A stretch of 64,000 nt of DNA from Halosimplex salinum (GTDB taxonomy: Archaea; Halobacteriota; Halobacteria; Halobacteriales; Haloarculaceae), in contig NZ_QWGG01000004.1 in assembly GCF_003730195.1 (NCBI RefSeq), forward strand, positions 434,001-498,000, read 5' to 3'. A program made the position numbers and the translations under genes. The notes under the pieces are model-generated. The model was not told the DNA's origin. It saw only the letters and a program-made list of their open reading frames with translations, and did not search any database. Below, one piece after another: positions 57,336-64,000 of this stretch (the first letter of the stretch is position 1; every line of letters begins with the position of its first letter).

Positions 57336-58556
57336 CTACTCGTCGGCCGACGGCACCTCGCCGTCTTCGTCTCCCGGCACCTCTTCGTCCTCGTCTCTCA
57401 GCACCTCGCTGTCGCCGTTCTCGGTCGCCCCGCCCCCGACAGGCCCGCTCACGATGGCCCCGTCTCGCCCGTCCGGCCGCGCGACCTGGTCGTCGTTTTC
57501 AGGCCGGTACTCGTAGCGAGTCGGACCGTCGAGGACGACGAACGTGCCCGCCTCGGCGTCCTCGATCACGCGCCGGTCGGAGTCGATCGCCACGTCGACG
57601 AGATCCGCCAGCGAGTCGACGGTGACGACCCGGTCGTCGCCGACCGGCGGCACTCGCCCCGTCGAGATCCACTCGTCGAAGGAGTCGCGCTCCCGGCCGA
57701 CGGCGATCGCCGACCGGACGTGGTCCGGGACGTCGAGACGCCCGTCGCGGTCGGCCCAGACGAGCGCCCCGGCCCCGAGGACGCCGACGAGGACCGCCAG
57801 CAGTGACCCGTAGGCGCGGACGGGGTCGGTGTCGACGGGCACCGAAACCGCTTCGCTGACCGGCTGATCGCGCTGGCCGGACAGGTCGAGCGCGACGTCG
57901 TACGTCCCCGACTCGGGCGTGATCTCGATGCGCTCGGTCCGCTCGTCGGCGAGAGAGTCGTCGCCGAGCGTGGTCGTCGACTCCGTCTCCGCGACGACCA
58001 GCACCTCGATCCGCCCGCGGACCGTTCCGAGTTCGTCCCGGACGGCGCGGCCGTACTCGATGCGTTCGGTGACGTTCACTTCGAAGGGGACGCGGTGTTC
58101 GTCGCCCGCGGGGAGCGACTCGGCCGTCTCGGAGGCGACTCGCTCGCGTTCCTGCCAGAGCACGCCTCCTTCGGGCGCTCGACTCACCGCCCGGACGACG
58201 AGCGTGAGGTCGGTCGACACCCGTGCAGACTCGGCCCCGTCGTGTTCGTACTCGTACGTGCCGTTGAGGACGGGCGTCACCGTGGAGAAGTACGTCGACC
58301 GGTTCCGCAGCACCTCGCCGCGGTCGAACGGTCGGACGTCGCGCTGGACGACGGCCGCGTGGTGGAACCCGCTGTCGGTCGACCAGGTCCCGACGGTCCG
58401 CTGTTCGGTCGTCGCGTCCGGGCCGGTGTGGGTGTCGGCGGCGACGACGACGCCGCCGACTGCGAGGAGGAGCGACGCCGCTACGAAGAGCGTGAAGTAG
58501 GTGGAACAGGCGTGTCGGACTCTGTCGGCGGTAGACGGCTCCTCCTCGGCACTCAT
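57336..58556 (-). CDS. DUF5305-family membrane protein
   Basis: 406 residues from ATG 58556 (an in-frame ATG at 58562 adds MT). One N-terminal TM (YFTLFVAASLLLAVGGVVVA, near 20-42), an extracytoplasmic beta-rich domain with QRDVRPFDRGEVLRNRSTYF and FEVNVTERIEYG, and a second TM (LLAVLVGVLGAGALVW, near 250-268). The C-terminal cytosolic part has DEWISTGRVPPVGDDRVVTV and DGPTRYEYRPENDD, which mark the haloarchaeal DUF5305 family. DUF5305 proteins co-occur with SipW-type signal peptidases and exported proteins, as here. Confidence 0.85.
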   Translation of the reverse strand: MSAEEEPSTADRVRHACSTYFTLFVAASLLLAVGGVVVAADTHTGPDATTEQRTVGTWSTDSGFHHAAVVQRDVRPFDRGEVLRNRSTYFSTVTPVLNGTYEYEHDGAESARVSTDLTLVVRAVSRAPEGGVLWQERERVASETAESLPAGDEHRVPFEVNVTERIEYGRAVRDELGTVRGRIEVLVVAETESTTTLGDDSLADERTERIEITPESGTYDVALDLSGQRDQPVSEAVSVPVDTDPVRAYGSLLAVLVGVLGAGALVWADRDGRLDVPDHVRSAIAVGRERDSFDEWISTGRVPPVGDDRVVTVDSLADLVDVAIDSDRRVIEDAEAGTFVVLDGPTRYEYRPENDDQVARPDGRDGAIVSGPVGGGATENGDSEVLRDEDEEVPGDEDGEVPSADE

Positions 58557-58605
58557 CGTCATCCGTATCTCTGTCCCCGGTTGAAAGGTGTGACGGTCAG
58601 CGAGG

Positions 58606-59460
58606 TCACGGCTGGAGCGTCTTGTCCAGTTCGCTCCCGTCGCTGAAATACAACCTGAGATCCACAGTCTCCCCTTTCATCTTCACGTTACCGCCGCCGG
58701 AGTCTCTAAACCGGTCGAATTCGAACGTCTTCGTTTGCGATCTGTCGAGAGCGACGGCTTCCGTGAAGTCCCGCCGTGTGTCCGAATTCGGGGCTGTACT
58801 GTCGATCGGAATCGGCGAATTCAGCACCGACCCGTTCTGACCGACGACGGAGAAGATACCGCCGCCGGACACCTCGACTGCGTTCGGGTTGCTCGTCTCG
58901 TAGATGCCGATGGCGACGAGCGTCACGTCGATACCGCCGGTGTTCTCCAGTTCGAACTCGTACTTCCCGCTGTTGCCGACGGAGGTGACGTTCGCGGTCA
59001 CGTCGACCTGTCCGGCCTGCGAACGGGTCTCCACGTCGCGGGTGTACACGATGGAACCGGCATCGTTTCCGCTCGAATCGAGGAGCGTCGCGTCGACGGT
59101 GACCGGCACCGTCCCGTCCGAGAGCACGTCGACGTCCGCTGAGGTGCCGGCGGCCAGCGAGAACGTCGGGGTCGGCCCCTCGGAGCTCCCGTCGTCGCCC
59201 ACGTCGAACTCGACGCTCCCGTCCGTCGAGGACAGGGTGACCGACATGTCGTAGCTCGTCCGATTCGTCAACCGGACGGGCGTGTCGACGTCGCCAGTGT
59301 TCTCGATGGACAGGAGTGCCGTCGCGTCGGTGGTGGTGCTGACACTCGCCGAGCGACTGGTACTGACGCTGCTCGCGGCCTGCGTGTTCAGGACAGAGAG
59401 GGTCGCGCCGCTTGCCAGCAGTCCGAGCGCCGCTCGCCGCGTCACTGTCCTTCGTGGCAT
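58606..59460 (-). CDS. Twin-arginine exported surface protein, unknown family
   Basis: 284 residues from ATG 59460. The leader MPRRTVTRRAALGLLASGAT has a TRRAALGLL twin-arginine motif and ends near TQAASS. The mature chain is Ser/Thr/Asp/Gly-rich with strand-type segments (TSYDMSVTLSSTDGSVEFDV; KYEFELENTGGIDVTLVAIG), so an Ig-like or all-beta secreted structure is likely. It lies 49 nt upstream (on the minus strand) of DUF5305. It is divergent from the SipW-type protein at 59730. Confidence 0.75.
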   Translation of the reverse strand: MPRRTVTRRAALGLLASGATLSVLNTQAASSVSTSRSASVSTTTDATALLSIENTGDVDTPVRLTNRTSYDMSVTLSSTDGSVEFDVGDDGSSEGPTPTFSLAAGTSADVDVLSDGTVPVTVDATLLDSSGNDAGSIVYTRDVETRSQAGQVDVTANVTSVGNSGKYEFELENTGGIDVTLVAIGIYETSNPNAVEVSGGGIFSVVGQNGSVLNSPIPIDSTAPNSDTRRDFTEAVALDRSQTKTFEFDRFRDSGGGNVKMKGETVDLRLYFSDGSELDKTLQP

Positions 59461-59633
59461 GGTTTCCCACCGGGTCGCGAGGAGATCCCCCCGCGACCGA
59501 CGCTCCCACCGGGCCACCCGACCCAGAGCGTCGTCTCGTTACGGACATCTAGGAATCGCACCGTAAATATTTGCTGTTACCGGTAGAAGAAAGAAATCGC
59601 TATACGGCGCGACGTACACGGTCTGAGGGGGCT

Positions 59634-59650
59634 TTTTCTCGTTGAGAAAA
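59634..59650. terminator. Perfect hairpin TTTTCTC-GTT-GAGAAAA
   Basis: A 7-bp stem with 3-nt loop in the divergent intergenic region (59461-59729). Its position, 79 nt before ATG 59730, suits an operator or a leader attenuator better than a terminator; a terminator role cannot be excluded. Confidence 0.4.
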
Positions 59651-59663
59651 GACACTTCATTAC

Positions 59664-59676
59664 CAGTAAATTTTTA
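59664..59676 (+). promoter_or_regulatory. TATA-like element before the SipW-type protein
   Basis: CAGTAAATTTTTA lies 55-65 nt before ATG 59730, AT-rich against the surrounding G+C. A shorter ACTGTATGG element lies nearer the start, so the promoter position is uncertain. Confidence 0.4.
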
Positions 59677-59729
59677 CGTCAGAATTACTGTATGGATAGT
59701 AACCGCCTAACAGGTGGGTGTGGATTACG

Positions 59730-60245
59730 ATGAAAATGAATCGAAGAAACGTACTAATTGGTATCGGGACCGCCGCGGTGGGTAGCGGCGCCGCGCTGGG
59801 GAGCGGGGCGCTCACGCAGGTCGAGGCCAGCCGTAGTCTCAGCATCACGACGCAGGGCGACGGCAGCGCCTTTCTGGAGCTGAACGGCCAGTCGTCGTTC
59901 GTCACGACGACGAGCGGTGCGAACGGTGAGGACATCATCCAGATCGACCTCGGGAAACTGAACGATCAGGCCGTGACGACCCTGAGCCCGGCGTTCCAGA
60001 TCGTGAACAGCTTCGGCGAGGGCGTCGGCGTGACCGTCAACGCGGGAAGCGGTGTCAGCGGTGTCACGCTGTCAGCGAACGGCAGCACCGACGACATCAC
60101 GACTGTCCCGCAAAACAACGGTGACGTCAACAATCTGGCGGACACCGAGAGCTTCCAGGTCGACGTCGAGGTCGACAGCACCGGAACGGTCTCGGGTGGC
60201 GACATCACCATCGTGGCCGACACTGGCGCCTTCGTCGCACCCTGA
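59730..60245 (+). CDS. SipW/TasA-type exported protein
   Basis: 171 residues. The leader MKMNRRNVLIGIGTAAVGSG, then AALGSGALTQVEASRSLSIT, is the SipW-dependent type signal peptide (RRxVLxGxGxxxxGSGAALGxGAxTxVEAxRxxS) seen in haloarchaeal TasA-like proteins. The mature part is a small Asn/Ser/Thr/Asp-rich beta domain. It should be cleaved by the SipW-type peptidase at 62727 and may assemble into fibres, as bacterial TasA does (inference). First of a same-strand run to 63878. Confidence 0.85.
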   Translation: MKMNRRNVLIGIGTAAVGSGAALGSGALTQVEASRSLSITTQGDGSAFLELNGQSSFVTTTSGANGEDIIQIDLGKLNDQAVTTLSPAFQIVNSFGEGVGVTVNAGSGVSGVTLSANGSTDDITTVPQNNGDVNNLADTESFQVDVEVDSTGTVSGGDITIVADTGAFVAP

Positions 60246-60357
60246 CGGGGCCGTTCCGTAATCGAGTCGCGCGCAGATGGTCGTCGTCGACGCCGGGCTC
60301 TAACCGAGGCCGGTGTTCCACCGCTGATCCAGTCGCCAGACCGATGTCTCCCGATGG

Positions 60358-61647
60358 ATGGTTAGGCACCTACTCGCCGCCAGCGCCGTGGTACTCCTAG
60401 TCGGTACAGCCGTTGCTACGGGCGCGTTCACAACTGGTGACGAGGCAGTCGACGGTGTCTATCTGAACCCGGCAGATTCGCCGAACGGGGATCGATACGC
60501 GACTGTCGACGCAACCGGAGAGCTCACTGTCACCATCGGGGACGTGAACGCGGACGCGGTGACGGTTATCGACTCGGTGTTCGATGTGAGTTCCACACGG
60601 GACGACGTCGAGGTCTGGGTCGAGTCTGGCTCGGCCGGGGTCACGTTCTATCGAATGGACACGCGACGATCGATCGACGATCCGTCGGACCCTGTCGAAC
60701 TCTCCAGCAACGAGACGGTGACCGTGGGCATCCGTATCGACTCGGGCGTCTCGGCGGTGTCGACCGCGAAGCTGACCGTCCACGCGGTACTTCCGACGAC
60801 GACCACGCCGACTCCGTCCCCCGAACCGACGACTCGATCGGCCGGCAGCGGCGGGAGCGGAGGCGGTGGGACGGGCGGCAGTGGTAGCAGCGGTGGCGGC
60901 TCGGCCCCGACGCGGACCACCGCGCCAGCGACAACGGCGCCCACCCCGACCGCCACGCCGTCGCCGACCGAGACCGGCCAGCCGACGACGGTGCCGACGG
61001 ACGACGGAACGACGGTTCCCGACGACGGGACCGCGACTGGGACGGCGCCGCCAGACGGGAACGAGACGGCGATCCCGGTGGGTACGTCGCCGCCCGCGGC
61101 GCAGGAACCCCCGACGACGGGCGCCGGGACGCCGCCGGACGACGGCGACCGCTTCGAACTCGGTGGGATTTCACTCTCGCTGCTCGGCGCGCTGCTGGTC
61201 GCACTGCTCGGGCTTCCGCTGGCGCTCTGGGCGACCGGTCTGCTCCGGGGTTCACCCGCGCTGGTCGTCACCGTCGACACGGCTGGCGGCCTGCGCGTCG
61301 CGCCGGGCCGCGGCGACGAGGACCACTACGCGACCGGCGAGGACACCGTCACGTTCGCGTTCACGGAGAGCGAGGACTGGGACTCCCGCGGCGACGACGC
61401 TCCGGTCAGGTTCGACGGCGTCGTGACACTCTCGAACGCCACGGACGACCCGCTCGTCGTCACGCCCCACGGCGAGGACGACGCCCTCGAAACGGTCCGC
61501 GTCCTCGCGGGCGAGACTCCGGTCCCTGCCGACGGACTCCGCCTCGTGGGCGGCGCCGAGCAGAGCCTCACCGTCGAGTTCCCGGCCGGCTTCGACCCCG
61601 ACGACGACGTGACGCTGTTCTTCGACGCCGAACCGCCGGCGGACTGA
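60358..61647 (+). CDS. DUF1102-like exported protein with Thr/Pro-rich linker and TM
   Basis: 429 residues from ATG 60358. A signal segment VRHLLAASAVVLLVGTAVAT leads GAFTTGDEAVDGVYLNPADS (DUF1102-like opening) and a beta domain to about 145. A disordered Gly/Ser/Thr/Pro-rich spacer runs 150-265. One TM (near 272-297) anchors it, with an intracellular beta domain (LVVTVDTAGGLRVAPGRGDE; PLVVTPHGEDDALETVRV) at the C-terminus. The long spacer suits a cell-envelope stalk. It is probably cosecreted with the SipW-type protein. Confidence 0.8.
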   Translation: MVRHLLAASAVVLLVGTAVATGAFTTGDEAVDGVYLNPADSPNGDRYATVDATGELTVTIGDVNADAVTVIDSVFDVSSTRDDVEVWVESGSAGVTFYRMDTRRSIDDPSDPVELSSNETVTVGIRIDSGVSAVSTAKLTVHAVLPTTTTPTPSPEPTTRSAGSGGSGGGGTGGSGSSGGGSAPTRTTAPATTAPTPTATPSPTETGQPTTVPTDDGTTVPDDGTATGTAPPDGNETAIPVGTSPPAAQEPPTTGAGTPPDDGDRFELGGISLSLLGALLVALLGLPLALWATGLLRGSPALVVTVDTAGGLRVAPGRGDEDHYATGEDTVTFAFTESEDWDSRGDDAPVRFDGVVTLSNATDDPLVVTPHGEDDALETVRVLAGETPVPADGLRLVGGAEQSLTVEFPAGFDPDDDVTLFFDAEPPAD

Positions 61648-61748
61648 GCGACCGACGACGGAGCGAGCGCCGACCGCGTTGGTCGACCCCGCCCCGACGC
61701 ACCCGGGCTCGCTCCCCAGTCTGGATTCAGTGTTGATAATCGAGCACT

Positions 61749-61758
61749 AACTGGTATA
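61749..61758 (+). promoter_or_regulatory. TATA box for the rhomboid-like gene
   Basis: AACTGGTATA lies 40-50 nt before ATG 61798, and 4-13 nt before GTG 61762, which favours ATG as the start. Confidence 0.45.
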
Positions 61759-61797
61759 TCTGTGGCAACGAACGTCCACGTAGGTTGGTCCCTGAAT

Positions 61798-62682
61798 ATG
61801 GCGTTCGATAACGGATCCGAGCAGCGGCGACCGTTCGCGCGGTGGCTGGCGGGCGGGGCCCGTCGTCTCGACCTCGCGGTCATCGCAGCGGTGCCGCTCG
61901 TGCTGGTCGCGGTGTTCGCGCTACCGGAACCGGTCCGGCGGTCGCTGGCGTTCGACTACACGCGACCGTCCGTCCTCACCGCGTACGCGGCGCCGTTCGT
62001 CCATCTGGAGTGGTCCCATCTGCTGGTGAACGTCCTCGGATACGCGGTGGTCGTCCCCGTCGCGTACGGCCTGAGCGTCGCGAGCGGGACCGTCGAGCGC
62101 TTCCGGGCGGCGTTCGTCACGTTCGTCCTCGTCTTCCCGCCGGTGCTGTCGCTCCTGAACCTCGCAGTCGTCAGGCCGACCGTCGGCGTCGGCTTCTCCG
62201 GCGTGTTGCTGGCGTTCGTCGGCTACATGCCGCTGGCGCTGGCTGACTACCTGTCGACGGGGTTCGACGTGGGGCCGCGCCACCTGCTCTCTCCGGCGGT
62301 CTTCTTCACTGGGCTCACGCTCGTGGCCGTCCTCAGCATGCAGTCGGTGCTGTTCTCGGACCCGACGGTCCTGCTGGGGACGGCGCTGCTCGTCGTCGCG
62401 ACGCTCCTCTCGGCGGTGCTGTTCCTGGTGGCGGCCCTCGACAGGGCGGGCGCGACTGCGACGACACCCGCCGCGCTCAGGCGGTCAGGATACGTCGAGT
62501 TCGGCGTCGCCGCGGGCGTGGTGTTCTTCGGGTTCCCGTTCGTGGCGTTTCCGCCCGACCCCGCCGGGGCCGGCGGGATCCTCAACCTCTACGTCCACCT
62601 GCTCGGCTACGCGCTCGGGTTCATGGTGACCTACTCCGCGGTCGCGGTCGACGACAGGGTCCCCGACCTGTCGTCGGTCTGA
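61798..62682 (+). CDS. Rhomboid-family intramembrane protease-like protein
   Basis: 294 residues from ATG 61798. Eight hydrophobic segments. The rhomboid HxxxN motif is HLEWSHLLVNVLGYAV (near 72-88), the GxSG-type active site GVGFSGVLLAFVGY (near 130-145; Ser135 in GFSG), and a His in LYVHLLGYALGF (near 268-280) fits the Ser-His dyad. The pieces of a rhomboid protease are present, but length and C-terminus resemble the haloarchaeal rhomboid group of uncertain substrate. In this neighbourhood it could process membrane-anchored surface proteins (inference). Confidence 0.8.
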   Translation: MAFDNGSEQRRPFARWLAGGARRLDLAVIAAVPLVLVAVFALPEPVRRSLAFDYTRPSVLTAYAAPFVHLEWSHLLVNVLGYAVVVPVAYGLSVASGTVERFRAAFVTFVLVFPPVLSLLNLAVVRPTVGVGFSGVLLAFVGYMPLALADYLSTGFDVGPRHLLSPAVFFTGLTLVAVLSMQSVLFSDPTVLLGTALLVVATLLSAVLFLVAALDRAGATATTPAALRRSGYVEFGVAAGVVFFGFPFVAFPPDPAGAGGILNLYVHLLGYALGFMVTYSAVAVDDRVPDLSSV

Positions 62683-62726
62683 CCGGGGTGAAACGCTTTT
62701 ACTCGACGCTATCCAACCGGTGACCC

Positions 62727-63878
62727 GTGTCACTCCGGTCGTCGACCCGCCGCGCGCTCGAGGTACTGCTGGCCGCGGCGGTCGTCGCGCTGGTCGTCGG
62801 CGCCGTCCTCGGCCAGCCCATCCTCTTCGGGTTCGTCGAGACCGGGAGCATGGAGCCGACCCTCGACCCCGGCGACGGCTTCGTCGCGGTACCGACGCTC
62901 GTGGCCGGCGACGTCGAGGTCGGCGACGTGGTCGTCTTCGAGGCCCGAAACCTCCAGGGCGGCGGACTCACGACCCATCGCGTCGTCGGCGAGACCGAGG
63001 GCGGCTATGTCACGAAAGGCGACGCCAACCCCTTCACGGACCAGGACGGGCCCGAGCCGCCGGTCACCGAGGACCAGATCGTGGCGAAAGCGCTCTCCGT
63101 GAACGGCTGGCTCGTCTCCATCCCGTACTTCGGCGTCGTCGTCCTCGCGATCCGCGGCGTCGTCCAGACCACGCAGGGGACCATCGCACGCGCGATCGGG
63201 ATGGGCGACGCGGCCGGCTCACAGGGGACCGGCGTGTTCCTCGTCACGCTCGGGATCGTGCTGTTCGCGCTGACGGCCGTCCAGGAGTCCCTCTCCGGTC
63301 CACGGCGCGAGCGGCGCCGGTCTCGGAGCCGCCCCGGCGTCGTCGACACGCGCAAACTCACGGCCGTCTTCCTCCTGGTCGTCCTCGTCCCGGCCAACGC
63401 CGCGATGATCGTCCCGTCGACGACCCACGACATCTCGATAGACGGCGACGTCGTCGCGGAGGACGAGGCGTTCGTCCCCGGCGAACCGACGAGCTGGGAG
63501 TACAGCTACACCAACTACGGCGCCGTCCCCCTCGCCTTCGAGATGGAAGCCACCGGCGGGAACGTGACGGTGCCCGACGAACCGCGCGTCCTCTGGCGGG
63601 ACGCCAACGCGACCGTCTCCGTCTCGATGCCGACGCCGCCCCCCGGCGAGCGCGCGGAGGGGCAGATCCGCGAACACCGCTACCTCCTCGTCCTGCCCGC
63701 GCCCGTGATCGGCGCGCTCCACGACGTCCACCCGACGCTCGCCCTACTCGCGGTGGACGCCACGCTCGTCGCCGGTGTCCTCCTCGTCAGCGGTCGGATC
63801 CTCGGGTTCGGCCCCCTCCGACTGCGCTGGGGGTCGGGCGTCTCACTTCGAACGCGTCTCCGCAGGAAATTCGGCTAA
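62727..63878 (+). CDS. sipW: SipW-type signal peptidase I
   Basis: 383 residues from GTG 62727. Ser41 in VETGSMEPTLDPGDGFVAV and His84 in GGLTTHRVVGETEGGYVTKG form the Ser-His dyad of the ER/archaeal SPase type (His, not Lys, as second residue). GDANPFTDQD matches the SipW-signature region. Two N-terminal and two further TM segments (near 125, 165, 215) and an extracytoplasmic C-terminal part (NTVxYxNYGAVPLAFEME) follow. It cleaves exported proteins at this locus, notably those at 58606-60245. Confidence 0.9.
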   Translation: MSLRSSTRRALEVLLAAAVVALVVGAVLGQPILFGFVETGSMEPTLDPGDGFVAVPTLVAGDVEVGDVVVFEARNLQGGGLTTHRVVGETEGGYVTKGDANPFTDQDGPEPPVTEDQIVAKALSVNGWLVSIPYFGVVVLAIRGVVQTTQGTIARAIGMGDAAGSQGTGVFLVTLGIVLFALTAVQESLSGPRRERRRSRSRPGVVDTRKLTAVFLLVVLVPANAAMIVPSTTHDISIDGDVVAEDEAFVPGEPTSWEYSYTNYGAVPLAFEMEATGGNVTVPDEPRVLWRDANATVSVSMPTPPPGERAEGQIREHRYLLVLPAPVIGALHDVHPTLALLAVDATLVAGVLLVSGRILGFGPLRLRWGSGVSLRTRLRRKFG

Positions 63879-63884
63879 CGGCGG

Positions 63885-64000
63885 TCAGGCGAGCCACTCG
63901 TCGGGCTTGGTGTCGTAGTCGATGTCGTCGGCCGCGAGGTGTTCGACGGCGTCCCACGGCAGCTCTTCGACCGTGACCTCGTCGCCGTCGTAGCGGACGA
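63885..64000 (-). CDS. Hypothetical protein, 5' part missing (window edge)
   Basis: Only the last 37 codons are inside the window (the minus-strand gene begins beyond 64000). The sequence VRYDGDEVTVEELPWDAVEH, then LAADDIDYDTKPDEWLA, is acidic, soluble and not assigned to a family. The gene is convergent with sipW. Confidence 0.5.
   Translation of the reverse strand, partial: VRYDGDEVTVEELPWDAVEHLAADDIDYDTKPDEWLA

Overview
The window is a gene-dense (about 67% G+C by eye) chromosomal segment of a halophilic archaeon (class Halobacteria). The evidence is the very acidic proteins (many D/E, few K), haloarchaeal signature families (HalX response regulator, Bat-type HTH_10 regulators, KaiC/RAD55-like ATPase, archaeal CoaD, FlpA/Nop5, GshA, DUF2249 proteins, SipW-type signal peptide proteins), AT-rich TATA boxes about 25-30 nt before starts that imply leaderless mRNAs, and overlapping start/stop codons. 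No rRNA, tRNA, insertion sequence or CRISPR array was recognised. The genus cannot be fixed from the sequence alone.

Layout. 1-9.5 kb: housekeeping and stress genes (partial HTH regulator, EamA exporter, enoyl-CoA hydratase, photolyase, superoxide dismutase, sensor kinase, P-loop protein, pyrimidine-dimer-glycosylase-like protein, MBL hydrolase). 9.6-14.6 kb: HalX response regulator overlapping a RAD55-like ATPase, a 547-bp gap, then a GlcD-GlcF fusion dehydrogenase. 14.6-15.2 kb: three cold-shock genes in tandem. 15.4-34.4 kb: mainly core information-processing and metabolic genes (RqcH/NFACT, Bat-like regulator, Elp3, RecJ-like OB protein, CoaD, GshA, FlpA/Nop5).

34.5-40.7 kb is a coherent accessory block of one- and four-domain DUF2249 proteins, a DGC zinc-binding protein, a TusA-like protein, a CopD-like membrane protein, a small protein resembling the CGCGG-type radical-SAM-modified peptides, two unknown proteins and a DtxR-like regulator. 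Several of its promoters share a CCGAA-N4-TTCGG-like dyad. 41-45.4 kb holds a subtilase with a C-terminal propeller-like repeat region and no signal peptide, next to a 561-residue protein with five amphipathic repeats and a Gln/Pro-rich tail. 46.2-49.7 kb is a paaABCD phenylacetyl-CoA epoxidase operon whose PaaD zinc ribbon is a separate gene, with a divergent HTH_10 regulator.

49.9-53.8 kb is the most interesting stretch. A membrane protein, an ABC ATPase and an ABC permease form an operon behind a strong TATA box. They are followed by a separately promoted 468-residue protein that joins a DCC-like (CxxC) thiol-oxidoreductase domain, an internal twin-arginine motif and a 46-residue tail with 14 cysteines. 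It looks like a precursor of a secreted, disulfide-rich (halocin-like) peptide with a neighbouring transporter or immunity operon; this is inference. 54.1-57.3 kb carries an acyl-CoA synthetase and a sarcosine-oxidase-like flavoprotein. 57.3-63.9 kb is a surface-protein locus: DUF5305 membrane protein, a twin-arginine exported protein, a SipW/TasA-type exported protein, a membrane-anchored Thr/Pro-rich protein, a rhomboid-like protein and a SipW-type signal peptidase. A partial gene closes the window.
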